Below the pieces are notes generated by a model. That model searched no databases. It worked only from the letters and a program-made list of their open reading frames with translations, and was not told the DNA's origin. Below are positions 1 to 11,344 of a stretch of DNA of 64,000 nucleotides, piece after piece. Source of the stretch: Epiperipatus broadwayi. Lineage: Eukaryota > Onychophora > Udeonychophora > Euonychophora > Peripatidae. Positions within the stretch are counted from its first letter, which is position 1. Each line of letters opens with the position of its first letter. Both the position numbers and the translations under genes were made by a program. The stretch lies in assembly GCA_028023455.1 (NCBI GenBank), contig JAQFVV010000002.1, positions 33,675,725 to 33,739,724 of the forward strand, in the 5' to 3' direction.

Positions 1-660
1 AGGTTGATGCACTTTCGCATTTCCCAATCAATATTTCTGGCTGGTTATTACCAGTTGTTTTTTTCTCTGTATAGTCATCTGTTTTTAGACTCATCATGAA
101 TGGTAGACTCTATCCTTCTTTCAAACATCATTTTAGGCTGGTTGTCTGTGGTATCTTCTTTCTTTTATCACTATGTAGCCACATACATCACATGATCACC
201 ATTTCTTTATTTATTTTTTTACATTTTACGTAGCTACGGGTTGGCTATTAACACTTTGTGTAATATTAGAATACATCCGCAAACTGTCAGACAAATCCTA
301 GGACAAAAAAAATCCATTTGATGACAATGTGCATTAATTTGTTGTTTTTAAATTTATACTAGGGCTTAACTTTGTAACTTTCCATCTTCTTTAATGCTGC
401 ATAATAGAGCAGATGTGAACACACAGAACAATTTAGCCACTCGTGTTAAAAAAGCACAAATCGTTAGTTTATTTCATTTCATAATTTTGATGCTACTAAA
501 AGTATTATTCTCCAACACACTGACTAATATAATTTGCTGGGATTTGATTTCACTGGTAAGATTGCAATTAAAAATATGTTTACTATGCTTTCTCTTACAG
601 TATAAAGATCTGCTTTGATTTCTTACTTTCATTTTGGTAGACAAACATGTGCTGATCTAA
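1..660. other. AT-rich stretch, no gene recognised
   Basis: No frame here resembles a known protein, and no tRNA, clear inverted repeat or long microsatellite is visible. The longest open frame (394-618) is a low-complexity hydrophobic translation typical of AT-rich DNA. The stretch near 180-200 contains CATCACATGATCACCATTTC, which matches the 5' outer end of the HHR1 family and may be a detached fragment of it. Confidence 0.5.
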
Positions 661-663
661 ATT

Positions 664-1075
664 AATTATCTTATATAAATACAATTTATCAGCTACTTTA
701 AACACTTTTTAGCAAAAACCTTTTATTGATCTATATTCATGCATACTATTACATTTTGATGTCCTGCAGTCTTCTTCAGAACTATGATATAATGATTAAC
801 ATAAAATAAAATACATAACTATATAAATAATACTATAAAAAATGTAAACAATAAAATTAATAAAATAGTAAAAACATAAAACGTATATAACAAAGCATAA
901 TAAAACTGAAATAAATATAATCAAACCCAAATAAAATAATTATATCATAGCTCTGAAGAAGGCTGCAGGACAGTCAAAGCAAGACTGTGCATGAATAAAG
1001 GTCAATAAAAGGTTTTTGCTAAAAAGCATTCGAAGTAATGGATAAATTGTATTTATATAAGATATTACAGCAAAA
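664..1075. repeat. Inverted repeat with PLE-like terminal sequence
   Basis: Two arms of roughly 130 bases (about 664-800 and 935-1075) are imperfect reverse complements. Each holds an ATAAATACAATTTATC-type outer end, an AGCAAAAACCTTTTATTGA block and an inner block CTGAAGAAGGCTGCAGGACA on the right, with its complement on the left. The inner block recurs near 6710 (CTGATGAAGACCGCTGGACA) and at 48647-48960, so this is a dispersed family. It resembles the inverted terminal copies flanking PLEs elsewhere in the window, but no reverse transcriptase remains between the arms. The spacer is simple A/T-rich sequence. Confidence 0.65.
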
Positions 1076-1579
1076 TAAAGGTAGTGGTGAATTTAGTAAT
1101 ATTTCTAAATTAATTATCCAAACCATTTGACAAACTTCAGCGTAATTGTTTTGGAAAAATGCTTTTCAATAAATGTTCTTCCTTATCTCTAGCTATCTAC
1201 TTCCAAAAAAAAACCCTTATCTCTTAATTAGTTAATTTTTTGATTACATTTTTTTACTTTTCATCTATTTAATTACGTTTTTTTTTTTAAATAGACAACT
1301 CACTATTTCAAATTACATGGGGAAAAAGTCCTTAAAAAGTTGGAATCCATCTTTTAAAACAGATTGTTGTTTTTTTTAATATTTTATTTAAACATGAAGT
1401 GTTCTTTGTACACTGAAAAATGTTTACATTGTATTTAAAGCATACAGACTAAAAAAAGGAACACATTCTGCATAGTCCTGACATTCATGGTGGGTTATTC
1501 ATTTGGAAACTCAATCTTTTCCCCTGTGTGTCTCTGTGTAACAGCTGAGGTGCAAGGGCTGAGTCTCTGACTTTAGCCT

Positions 1580-2165
1580 GTGTGAGTAGCTTGATGTAAA
1601 TCTGGAGTATTATTAAAATGTCCAAACATTAATTTGCATCTGGTTAGCCATAAGGTGAAGGTCAAAAAGATGAAAAGTCTGATGGATGCATAGGTTCCCA
1701 GTTTGATTGTGTTTTGAATTGATAGGACATCTCTGATGTCTAATGAAACTTTTTTAATGATGAAGTTCCTGATAGTAGAAAATGTGGAGCCCATGTATAA
1801 TAGGTGGGCTATGGTCTCATCAGCTGAGTGGTAAAGCTGGCACTGGGGTCAAATCTTTGAGAAACCCCTCCTGGCCACAAGAAAGCAACTGGTGGGAAGA
1901 GAAGCCAGATTGAGTTTAAGAAGAAAGTCGAGGTGTTTGGATTCAACATACCAGTGATTCATCTTTTGGATCAAGACTTTGTTGGAAAGCCCCAATACAT
2001 TTTGAGTCGGGGTTTGATCTTGGTGTTTTAATTTGTAGACAGTCCAGAAAGACTTTAGCATCAATGGCTAGTTGGCTGGGATTCATGGCTATACTGACTT
2101 GATTCCAGATTTCACCTATCTATTTACTTGTGAGTGGGGGTGGAGTATCAGTAGGGTCAACAACC
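1580..2165 (-). pseudogene. LINE C-terminal relic (zf-RVT-like zinc knuckle)
   Basis: Two overlapping minus-strand frames read like the C-terminal end of a non-LTR reverse transcriptase of the type ending in a zf-RVT domain. The upstream part (about 2064-1849) contains LNLASLPTSCFLVARRGFSK, matching the family pattern 'L-P-T-x-x-F-L-A-R-R-G'. The next frame (about 1842-1573) gives PQCQLYHSADETIAHLLYM, matching C-x-x-C...ETxxHLL.xC. The first zinc ligand has become a stop and the last is lost. Stops and a frameshift separate the two parts, so it is dead. The class is probably Tx1/L1-like or Jockey-like; the zf-RVT pattern is known from several LINE groups and does not settle the clade. Confidence 0.6.
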
Positions 2166-2219
2166 ACTGGAAGATTGAGGTTTGGCAATTTTAAGCATGT
2201 CAAGCACAGAAGGGTAATG

Positions 2220-2640
2220 GATTTTTGAAGGTAGAGATTGTTTATATTAGTCATTTATAGGCTAGAGATTATCTCCATAATGAATAATATGTTTGCTGTG
2301 TAATTTTCACTACACCATTCTTAAGCATGATAGTGACTGGTTTCTATCCATTTTTAACACTTTGTGAAAGAATGTAATCAAATACATATGGCTAAAGACA
2401 TGTGAAAAAGATCTATGATGCCTAAGATACACATTTCATCAGTTGCCCCAGATCATCCAATCACAAACCATTAACAACTGATAGAAACCAGTCCCTATCT
2501 TGCACGAGTGAGGTATAATAAAAAGAACACTACATAAATATTATTCATTATATGAATAATCTCTAGTCTAATGAATGAGTAATAAAAAAATTATTAATAT
2601 ACTTCCATCAAATGATTTGTGCCAATCTTGTGAGGGCAAC
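2220..2640. repeat. Foldback repeat related to HHR2 family
   Basis: The left part (about 2270-2400) and right part (about 2480-2600) contain reverse-complementary blocks such as GACTGGTTTCTATCC against GATAGAAACCAGTCCC. The stretch GTGAAAAAGATCTATGAT with a CAACTGATGA motif on the minus strand near 2445 matches the HHR2 element seen at 23.9-24.6 kb and 61.8-62.3 kb. Here the ribozyme core is collapsed: CTGATGA runs straight into AATGTG, so helix II and GAAA are missing. The element also holds ATTATTCATTATATGAATAAT-type palindromes. Confidence 0.6.
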
Positions 2641-2649
2641 AAGTTTGAC

Positions 2650-5380
2650 AGATCAATTAAGCTATAGTAATTTGCTATATATATATATATTGAAACAGTA
2701 AGGTCTGCTTTGCAGATCTTCGTTTCACCTTTTCTCACCTACTTCCTACCCTCATACCTTAGTTTGAACCCCAATCTATCGTAGTGTGTCTGCAGTACAC
2801 TTATATACCGAAAATCCCGCCTAATTTTAAACCACGAGCACAATGCTCGTATTATATATAACTTATTCCCAAATAAAATAAAATATTATGGATTATGTAT
2901 TTGTTCACATAATTTACATTTATTAAAAGTAAGTTATATAAGTCGTAATTGCACACACACTATGATATGATTTTAAACATATCAAAAGTATAAATTGTTA
3001 AAGTTATTTGGTTTGAATCTGTTTACAAAAATATTACTGTCGTAATATATTTTGATTTAAAATAAAATTCATTTAGTAAATATTCGTTTAGTAAATAGAT
3101 TCAAATATTGCAATTTAAAAAGTAAAATCATTTTCTTTAATTTAATAAAAGTTATTCCAAATATTTCTGTTATAATAAATGAGGGACAATAGTTTAATTA
3201 GTAAATGTTGTATAAGCTTATCTAAAAACAGCAGATGTCCACTTAAGGTTTTCTTTAATTAATAAAAGTAATTTTAATTAAATCTTGTTTGTAATTCGAA
3301 TGTCGACAGGGAAAGTAACAAAAGAAATTAATTTATGTTGAATTTCTTTAGACATTCCGATGATTTAATTACAGCTGATAAGTCCGATATTTTTGTAATG
3401 CTCCAGGGCAGTTCTATTGTTAAATTCTACTATAAAAAGGAGGTTTTTCTTTTGTTCTCCAGTTAGTTGTTTTATATTCTAATGTGTCTAAGAGAAATCA
3501 TTCTGTGTTCTATTCTAATAATTTGCTAACCTTGACATGTCCGAGTAGAGGTGTTAAGATGGCTATGTCCCCTCGGAATAGCTAGCCGCTGCTCCATACC
3601 ATCGGAAGTTATCACACGGACCCCAGAACTGCTGCTGCTGCCAAAAATATGAACATTCCAGATTTTGCTGCTGAATTATAAAACCTGCCGGACATCTACC
3701 TGCAAATGCATCTCCAGAGGTAACCTAAATTAACCCAAGAGCTCTTGTGATTCCTAACTAACATGCTATAGCTATTTAAAATTGTTTTCCTTATATTTCA
3801 CATAACTTCATTATGTATTTCTTTAATGTGTTTAAATATACTCAACATTTTGCTCTATCCTTGGGTTAATATTTTCTATTTATAAAGCTTTCTTTTATTT
3901 TATTATGATAATGTGTCAGAATCGTCTTTGACCGAGTGAACTATTCCCTCTATTGAAAGTAAGACGCCGCTATTAAGGCATATTTTAAATTTATAATTTT
4001 CCAATTTTATTATCTTGCAAATCACTCGTTTGAGGGCGATTCTTTTCTTTAATATAATATAATCACATAGTTTAAAATTTACATGTTATTGATTTTAATC
4101 TAATATAAGAGTATGTGCGAAGTCAATGGTTAAATGTGTCCCTTAATGCATGATTGTGTATATAAATCTATACTTACTTTTTAAACCCACAAGCATGCAT
4201 TTTCCTATTTTAATTACCGTGTTCTACTTTAATTATGAAGTTCATCATTGACGTCGAGAATGTGCGGACCCCTTTTAATGAATTTTGGGGAATTTGATTG
4301 GGCATTTCTCTTAATCCGAGTAAAACCCATTTAGTATGTTTTTATATACACTAGTCTCATATTGCTGGTAAATGAATTGGTTGTTGAGACCGCTTTGTTT
4401 TATTTTCCCAAGGATTCTTTACACGGCAAAGTTTGTTCTTTTCGCTTATTGCAAGTTTCCAGGCAGAGGGTGTCCCAAATGACATCCCTGGGAATTAAAT
4501 GCAATCATCACACAGTTGCTAAGTTTCAGCTGTTCATCAAAATACTTTCCTATGGATTAGTGGCGAGACGCCCTCCGTAATCATTCCGGATATTCGATAT
4601 TGTTTTATTTTATATTTATTTTACAAAGCATCCGTGACTTAAACGTGTCACACCCTCCAACTTTAATAAATTCATTATCAGCAATACTGACCTCCCAATG
4701 CAACTCTATTATTATTATTCTCAAATAAATGCTTTGATCCCATTCCCACTTTGTTGCTTAGTAAGCTTTAGTCCGTGCTATTCTCGAAATCAATAAACAT
4801 TTTAGAACACTTAATTTTCAAATATTTTTTAAACTGTCTAATTACTCAAAGCACCTCGCACATGTTCCTATCTTGTCAAGCACATTATCGTAATGCTATT
4901 AGCCCGAGGAATAGAATATATCACTTTGCTTTATAACCTTTTGTCATTTATTGAAATATAATACCAACAATTATTTAATACGCGTCCCTGTCTCATATAA
5001 GCAGACAGTGGCATTATTTATATAAATAAATTGTGTGAAATTATTTAAAACTAAATTTGATCTCTTATTTTATTTGATTCCTATCACTGTCTCGGTCTAT
5101 ATATATATATTCTGCATTTCTTTTGTAAATCCATAGACGTTAATTAGCCACCCAAACTTCTTTTAGTATAGAGTCTTTTGTTTCTCCCTGACCACCAGGC
5201 ACCGGTCAAAGGTTATACTAGTAGTGGCACCAGATGCGTTATCACGTAGATGGCGCTGTGAAATTTGGGCTTTAGATTCGAATTTAGTATATCTAGAAGG
5301 CAACCCCTCCTAGAATGTTCAGTTTCATGTCTGGTGTTTGAATTCTGCAGTGTGTTAGCGAGATAGACGATTCTGACTGT
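2650..5380. other. Unassigned 2.7 kb, no gene recognised
   Basis: No frame gives a recognisable protein. Base composition is a little less AT-rich around 3580-3730 and 5160-5380. A TATAAAAAGG box at 3431 and AATAAA signals near 4720-4790 could belong to a solo long terminal repeat, but I could not find matching ends, a target duplication or a primer-binding site. A short open frame at 4362-4580 has no recognisable motif and I do not call it a gene. Confidence 0.4.
3431..3440 (+). promoter_or_regulatory. TATA-box-like element
   Basis: TATAAAAAGG lies in a locally G-richer context and is followed about 30 bases downstream by TTCTCCAGTTAGTTG, a plausible start region. In such AT-rich DNA a TATA match alone is weak evidence. 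No coding sequence follows, so this could be a relic retroelement promoter or chance. Confidence 0.2.
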
Positions 5381-5384
5381 TACA

Positions 5385-5700
5385 ATATACACCTGGGTTT
5401 CGTTTTACGCGATAGATAGGTTCCTCAGAAAACACGCGCAAACGAAATCGTGCAAAAATAGACGTAACTTACCTTGAGAAAGGGGGATATGGACTGTGAT
5501 TTTTCAAAACTTGCATAAAAGCAAAGCACCAACGTAAAATTTACTTTAAAATTCGTGCAAAAAAAAAAAAATAAGGAAATAAATTATGACTAATAAAAAT
5601 TTTCAAATTTGAAAAAAATTGATACAAGACAAACTTTTTTTAACTATAATATTTAATTTTATTCAAAACATATATTTTTATGCATAATTTACATTGTCAC
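5385..5700. repeat. Long dispersed repeat, copy 1 (inverted to 47990-48305)
   Basis: About 310 bases match the reverse complement of 47990-48305 with few differences. The match runs from CACCTGGGT through TGTTTTCTGAGGAACC (as complement), the CTTACCTTGAGAAAGGGGG block, and on to ATTTACATTG. The conserved block includes a consensus splice donor on the minus strand (CAAGGTAAGT), which could mark a transcribed promoter-exon unit of an old element. No protein is readable. Identity is retained across all 310 bases. Confidence 0.75.
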
Positions 5701-5938
5701 TGTTCCATATTGATTGCCATTGTTGGTAATCCACTTTACCTAATTTGCTTTAGCATTTCAATATTAAAAATACATCACAAACTGTATGAGCAATTTACAG
5801 CAAAATTATAAACCCACATTGAAATGTTATCAGTTTAGTTCAAATAGAAACGATACAATTTATTATATATAACCAACAAAACATGACATGATCACATTTC
5901 GGATGCGTACTCAATATGTTATTAATAGTAGCAAACTT

Positions 5939-6127
5939 TTCATAGAGTAGTGCCACCTAGTTCAAGCCTTAGTAATCTTAGATCTCTCAGATCCAAAGTT
6001 CTCACTGATGATTGTCACAAGCTAGAAACTAATCTGGGGATATTGGATGAGTAGATACTAGATGGGAATTTTATGCACAAATCTTCTTGAGCTTACATTA
6101 GGTGGCACTACTGTATGGAGAGTTTGC
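5939..6127 (+). mobile_element. HHR1 foldback element, short copy
   Basis: Starts with ATAGAGTAGTGCCACC and ends with GTGGCACTACTGTATGGAGA, so the outermost arms are reverse complements. The centre keeps one plus-strand hammerhead motif (5991-6048). The TAGATACTAGATGGGAATTTTA segment after it is the standard HHR1 right arm. No intact outer CATCACATG end is visible, so this copy is truncated. Confidence 0.75.
5991..6048 (+). ncRNA. Hammerhead ribozyme motif (HHR1)
   Basis: Core CTGATGA at 6005-6011 and GAAAC at 6025-6029, followed by TAATC. Helix I forms from CTCA before the core with TGGG after it, and is extended by ATCCAA (5991) with TTGGAT (6043) across an internal loop. Helix II is weak here. 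Helix III would be ACTAAT, one change from the family palindrome ACTAGT, so this copy may be less active. Basis: core residues seen directly; activity is inferred. Confidence 0.6.
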
Positions 6128-6604
6128 TGTTAATTCATTCTCTGCAAGGGAAAACAATATTTATATTAAGTTTTTTTTCTTAAAGTAGGAAAAACAATTG
6201 CAATTCTATTTTATTATTCTTGATAATTGTTGCAAGTATGAAAATGAATTAAATCACAACTTTTTAATTGTCTTTTGCAAATTCCAGATTTTAACATGAA
6301 CACTTTAACATAGTATTACATATGAATGATATCTTGATTTTCCCTCTGAAGTTTTAAATTTAATTCATTCAAATGCCGCATACTATCTATAATGAAGTTC
6401 AAATACTGCAATAACTTTTCATCATCAATTTGTTTTGGTGATTCTTCTTCCATTGCTAAAAACATTATGAATTAATTGTGACATTCCTAAAATTATATCA
6501 AAACTTCTCGAAGGAGAGTGATATACTTCTATATAATAAAGTAAAACTTCATGGTCATTTTTAATTTCTCTTATTCTTCTCTTTCACTCTCTTTGCATAT
6601 CTTC

Positions 6605-6815
6605 ATATAATCATATATATATATTGCTTATAACACTTCTTTCATGTACACTTCATTGCAAACAAATTTTCTTTTTTAATTACAGCAGAGAAGAAGATTA
6701 GAGATCTGATGAAGACCGCTGGACAGTCAAAACTGTAAGGAAAATAAAAAAGTTTTTAAGAAAATTTGTTTGCATTGAAGTATATATGAAAGAAGTGTTA
6801 TAAGAAATATATATA
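6605..6815. repeat. Inverted repeat around a PLE-like terminal block
   Basis: Left arm about 6615-6685 (TAACACTTCTTTCATGTACA) and right arm about 6745-6815 (TATGAAAGAAGTGTTATAAG) are close reverse complements. The spacer carries CTGATGAAGACCGCTGGACA followed by GTCAAAAC. The spacer resembles the inner block of 664-1075 and of the 47-49 kb inverted repeat, marking one family. GAAA is replaced by AAAA, so I do not call a ribozyme. Confidence 0.65.
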
Positions 6816-6914
6816 TCATTTTTAACTTCAGAGAATAATGAAGAATACTACTATTGATTTAGTCCTTAGAATGCATTTCAATTTCATTACTTTGAGACAT
6901 ATTAATACTTGATT

Positions 6915-7125
6915 TATAATACAGTGAATGGAGTTTGCAAATCTTAAACTGGATTCCAAGAGATTTTAAAAGACCTAGAAAGAGATCACATGTGAGATGG
7001 ATGGATGAAATAAGAACATGTGCTGAGGTGAGGTGGAAAAGAGAGGCTAGAGATTGGAGGATGATTAAACTTGGAGAGACCATTATATCACAGTGGATCA
7101 ATAATAATTGGAAAATGTAAATAGA
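6915..7125 (+). pseudogene. RTE-like LINE, 3' end fragment
   Basis: The frame 6935-7120 reads ILNWIPRDFKRPRKRSHVRW, then MDEIRTCAEVRW and LGETIISQWI. This matches the C-terminal tail shared by four other copies in the window (9.9, 57.3 and 63.8 kb, and weakly 22.1 kb). The pattern (R-x-x-KRPRxRPHVRWMDEI...W-R-EA...LGETxI.QWI) is characteristic of the end of RTE-type endonuclease/reverse transcriptases. It is severely 5'-truncated, as expected of a LINE insertion, and directly follows the inverted repeat ending at 6815. Confidence 0.75.
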
Positions 7126-7224
7126 GCCGTTTAGCTAATAATTCAGCTACAAACACAATTGTCTTTCCCAATATTAATTTTGCAATGTCTATAGTTATAA
7201 ACTAGTTTTTATAAGAAAAGAATG

Positions 7225-7640
7225 CTTTTTATTAAAATCTCATAGATCTTCCTAAAACCATCTTCACTATCATTAAAAGAAAGAATATCAAGTATTTTAT
7301 AAGTCACAGAAAGATTATTATCTCAAGCAAGAATAAATGTCACTTGTGGCAATCCAGTAATATCTGTATTTTCATCAATTGCAACTGAAGAAAATCAGCT
7401 TTGCAATTTGAATTCAAGATTTTCACTGATCGTAATCGCATTTTATTAATTCTCTTTGCAAAACTGTTTTTTGATAGTGAAACATTTTGAATTGTTTTTC
7501 AAGAAAAAGTATTTATGCAATTTTCCTTGTACATTGTTTAACAAATTCATTTTCATTAAAACACTTGGAAACTTCAGCTAAAGGAAAGATGTAACAAAAT
7601 TAGCTTTCATTGCACTTTTGCAGTTTTTGAAGATTTCTGT
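7225..7640 (-). pseudogene. hAT transposase relic (GTF2IRD2/ZBED-like)
   Basis: Minus-strand translation with small frame changes gives KANFVTSFPLAEVSKCF, then NENEFVKQCTRKIA, then SVAIDENTDITGLPQVTFIL and NNLSVTYKILDIL. These match the hAT transposase pattern around the conserved 'xLALDESTDIxxxxQLxIF' block, where D is a catalytic aspartate, in the subgroup that gave rise to vertebrate GTF2IRD2 and ZBED-like proteins. At least one stop and several frameshifts are present, and no terminal repeats were found nearby. It is a broken internal fragment. Confidence 0.7.
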
Positions 7641-7644
7641 AATA

Positions 7645-8920
7645 TAAATTTCATATTTTTAAACTCTTATTTTTTTATTTGTTGATCATATTAGTATTGA
7701 TGTATTTCATATTGATTTTTGAAATTACAGTCCTAAATATTGATACTTAGTTTACAATTTAAGTATAAACTATCTTTTACTTCTATATATAAAAAAAATA
7801 ATCTAATTCATATTTTGATTGAAAAATTCTATTCTTTTTGGATAAATCTTTTCTTGATATGTAAACTAAAAAATGTAAATAATTATAATTTTTTTAATAT
7901 TCTACTGTTTCTGTATGTTTTGTTAAACAAAATTTTATAGAATTCATTTTGTTTTCATTTACAAATTTTATTTTATGACACTGGGGGCGCTGCAAGCAGC
8001 TTACTTCAATAAAAAACATCATCAAAAAGCTATTAAAAGTTAATGGAGAATACTTGTTTAACATCAGGATAATTGTCAATTACTAATAATTGATAGTTTC
8101 CTGGTAACATCACATGGCAAACATTATCTCTGTTTATATGGATATAATTTCTTTATTTATATTTTTTATTATAATAATAGTCCACGAAAATATTTAATTT
8201 AAGATATGCTAATGATCACATTTTTATATATGGTATATATATACACACACACAAACAAGTATAAGCTTTAAAGCATATGTATTAAAAATATTTATTTAAA
8301 ATAGAAACTATTATTGCTATTATTTTATTACTGTAGTTATCATTATTATTTAATTTTGTTTACACTCTTCTAATTTGACAATATTTAAAAAGTTAACATT
8401 TGTAAGAAGAAATTTAATTTAAATAAATCATGCATACGGAGTTACCATTTTAAAAATATTTTGTAATTAATTTTGTTATGATAAAAAATAGTAATAAAAG
8501 AAGTGAGAAAACAAAATATGAATAATTCATTAAATGGAATAAACTTCCTTAATTTATTTATTTTTATATTTGTTAATCAATAATTAAAAGATTTGCATTG
8601 CGTATGTATTATCAATAAAATTTGTTTGAAATAAACTAAACAATTGTTTTTTGACAGTTTATCAAAAGAATAATTTAAACAGAATAAATTTATCAACAAA
8701 ACTAAAAAAATAAAGTATTATTCACTGCTCATATACATTTCTGTGAACCCATAATTTTAACACGGTTATTATCTAAATGAGCCTTTCTTCATTATCACAC
8801 ATACATAAATATCTCAACTATATCTCGTCGAAGTATAATCTTAGGAGTTATTTATCAGTTGTTTTTATTCATATGTTTCAGTTTCAAGAAAGTGTGATAG
8901 AGTGGAGGTTATATGAAAAA
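7645..8920. other. AT-rich stretch, no gene recognised
   Basis: No protein, RNA gene or recognisable element. It holds short low-complexity runs, including a TATATATATACACACACACA patch near 8228-8250. GGGGGCGCTGCAAGCAGC near 7983 is an isolated GC-richer patch with no visible context. Confidence 0.5.
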
Positions 8921-9058
8921 AATTAAGATGAACTTGAATTATTCTGTGTATTTATACTAGTGTGTGCAGGGCTAGATTTACATAAGCCAGCTGTACATTC
9001 GCTAATAAATTTTTGTAAAATAAATACATGCTCAAACTTAAACTTAAAGAATTTATTA

Positions 9059-9392
9059 AACCAGGCAAAACTCTCCATACAGTAGTGCCACTCAGTGCCA
9101 GCCAGAGTAATCAATGGATGCCAGGAGGCTTGTGCATAAAATTCCCATCTAGTGCCTACTCATCCAATATCCCCAGACTACTCATCCAATATCCCACCCT
9201 AGGCCACAATCCAGAAACTAATCTGAGGATATTGGATGATTAGGCACTAGATGGGAATTTTATACACAAGCCTTCTGGCATCTATTGATTATTCTGGCTG
9301 GCACTGAGGGGCACTATTGTATGGAGAGTTTTGCCTGTTTTAATAACAGTTATGTGCAAGCATAAGAAATGAGGATCATATAATGTTTAGTG
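9059..9392 (-). mobile_element. HHR1 foldback element with 12-bp target duplication
   Basis: Flanked by exact direct repeats AAGAATTTATTA at 9047-9058 and 9393-9404. In minus orientation it begins CACTAAACATTATATGATCC and ends GGAGAGTTTTGCCTGG. The arms CATACAGTAGTGCCACTCAG (left) and the complementary ACTGAGGGGCACTATTGTAT (right) are clear. The centre is rearranged, with the TCATCCAATATCCC block duplicated and only the second half of the ribozyme core (GAAACTAATC) left, so no functional hammerhead is expected. A retroposition-style duplication of this length does not fit a cut-and-paste MITE with fixed short duplications. Confidence 0.85.
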
Positions 9393-9544
9393 AAGAATTT
9401 ATTACTCAGAATTCTTATTTATAAATCATTCATGCACAGTTCTTTATAGCGTTAAGCTGTAATGCTGCACTTTGTTTTACTGTACTTTATTCTGTGCTAA
9501 TAACTCTTTATTGTAAATTCTGCATTATATGCATTCTTTAATCA

Positions 9545-10080
9545 TAGAATTAAACTTGGTTGGAGTGCTTTTTGTAGAAATAACTCGATACTAAAAGGAA
9601 ATATGCCTATCTGTTTGAAAAGGAAGATTTTTAACAAATGTGTTTTACCAGTTCTTACTTATGGATCTGAGACTTGGACACTTAATAGAAGAATAATATA
9701 GAGACTTCAGACCACCCAAAGAAGTATGGACAGATGCATGTTGGGAGTAATAAGAAGAGATCGAAAATGCAATGTATGGGTAAGAGAACAAACAGGTATT
9801 ACTGACCTCATTGAAAAAATTAAAAGGTTGAAGTGGAATTGGGCTGGAAATCTTGCTAGAAGAGATGATAATAGATGGACAATTAAAATCTTTAACTGGA
9901 TTCCAAGAGATCATAAAAGACCCAGAAAGAGACCACATGTTAGATAGATGGATGAAATAAGAAAGTGTGCAGGGGTGATGTGGAGAAGAGAAGCTAAAGC
10001 TCGGAGAAGATGGATTGAACTTGGAGAGACCTTCATCCTGAAATGGATTGCTAAATGGTTGATGATGCATTCTTTGACTT
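9545..10080 (+). pseudogene. RTE-like LINE, 3' end of reverse transcriptase
   Basis: One frame with two stops reads LGWSAFCRNNSILKGNMPIC, VLPVLTYGSETWTLNRR, then MDRCMLGVIRRDRKCNVWV, GITDLIEKIKRLKWNWAG, LARRDDNRWTIKIFNW, and LGETFILKWIAK. This covers the thumb and C-terminal tail of an RTE-type LINE. YGSETWTL and LKWNWAGxxARRDDNRW are the diagnostic blocks. It starts just after the common 5' truncation point and ends a few bases after the QWI-type terminus, so the 3' end is probably complete. It closely matches 57120-57412 and 63690-64000. Confidence 0.85.
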
Positions 10081-10084
10081 ACTA

Positions 10085-11295
10085 ATATGGAATTTTGGTT
10101 TGCAATTCTTCCTTTCATTTATTTATTAAGTTTATATGGATATATTTAGAGTAAAGTGATATAAAGTAGAATAAAGCTTTCATCATAGAAAAAAAAATCC
10201 TCATAAAAATGTTTTGGAAATTGAATCTAATAAATTACCATCTATACATATAGCTTGTGCATTGCATTTATAACTTAACTTCTAAATATTAGCATATGCT
10301 TTTCCTTTTTGCATTGTTTCCAGAAATATAAACTATTATAAACATTATTCAATAGATGTATAAAAAATAATCTTTTACATCTTATATTATAAATGAATAA
10401 TTCCAATTTTATAACTTTTTATAAGCATGATGGGAAAGTTTAATAGTAATTAGGATATTAATAACTTTGTTTCTATAGTTTCCTAGTTTATATTAATGTA
10501 TTTATAATAAATTAGAAAAATGTTTTTAACATCTGCAACTTATGATTCTGGTGGACTACATCAAAAGTGCGCTCAGCTGTTTCTAAGAATAAATAAACTA
10601 ATTCATACAAAGAAAATTATAAAACCTTTTCAGTTGTTGATGTTAAAAGAATTTTGCTAATTTAATTACAAAGGCAAATGAAAAAGTAATATTATTATAT
10701 TTGTGACAATTAGATATTGTTAGGTTATTATAGCAAATCATTTTTCATATCCTCTACATTTACTGATTCTGTTTCTTCTTACTGTTTAATTTAGAACTGT
10801 TTTTTTCATTGCTATATATATGTTTTGGGTACAAATATTAAATTTCATTCCATCTTAATGAGTGTTTTATAGTATAGTTTTATATTGGACTTCTCATCGA
10901 ATTATATATTGTTCAATTTTGCAATGCAAATTACTTCAGTTTTTCAATCACAACTTGACAGATTATTTAAACATATTTCAAAGGATTTTGCAGTGTCATT
11001 CTGAAATATAAATACAATATTATAATATTCAAAGTTGTTATCATTTTTCTTATCTTGCTTTTAATTAGTTGCTGAAAACATTTCTAATGTTGGCTAAGGA
11101 AAAGGTTTATTTCATTTTTTTTATTTATTAACAGTAGCTGAGTGCATTTTTGGCTAGAAAAGACAGCCTCATAGCACCCATAAGAGGTTCTGTATTAGTC
11201 CTATGAATAGAGAGAGAGGGAATAAATCTTTTTCTTAGCCCACATTAGAAATATTTTTGGCAACTAATTTAATATTATATATAAAATAATTTTTA
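10085..11295. other. AT-rich stretch, no gene recognised
   Basis: No frame gives a convincing protein. There may be a very old coding relic on the minus strand near 10900-11100, but I could not match it to a family. AAAAGACAGCCTCATAGCAC at 11159 and the following TCTGTATTAGTCC patch are GC-richer but unassigned. Confidence 0.45.
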
Positions 11296-11310
11296 GTGGA
11301 TAAATAATTT

Positions 11311-11344
<34 letters not shown>
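11311..11344. repeat. (AC)n(AT)n microsatellite
   Basis: A run of CA repeats passes directly into TA repeats just before the next repeat block. A similar CACATATATA patch ends that block near 11935-11970, so the repeat unit may be bordered by microsatellite tails. Confidence 0.85.

Noticed and set aside
940-1000. Hammerhead at CTGAAGAAGGCTGCAGGACA
   Set aside because: CUGANGA and a helix-II-like hairpin are present, but AAAGC follows GUC where GAAA is needed. The same holds near 6710 and 48647/48937.
3170-5260. Solo LTR with TATA box and polyadenylation signals
   Set aside because: No TG...CA ends, no short target duplication and no convincing primer-binding site found.
9645-10118. Minus-strand open frame of 157 codons
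   Set aside because: Antisense of the RTE tail, which reads on the plus strand with family-specific motifs.
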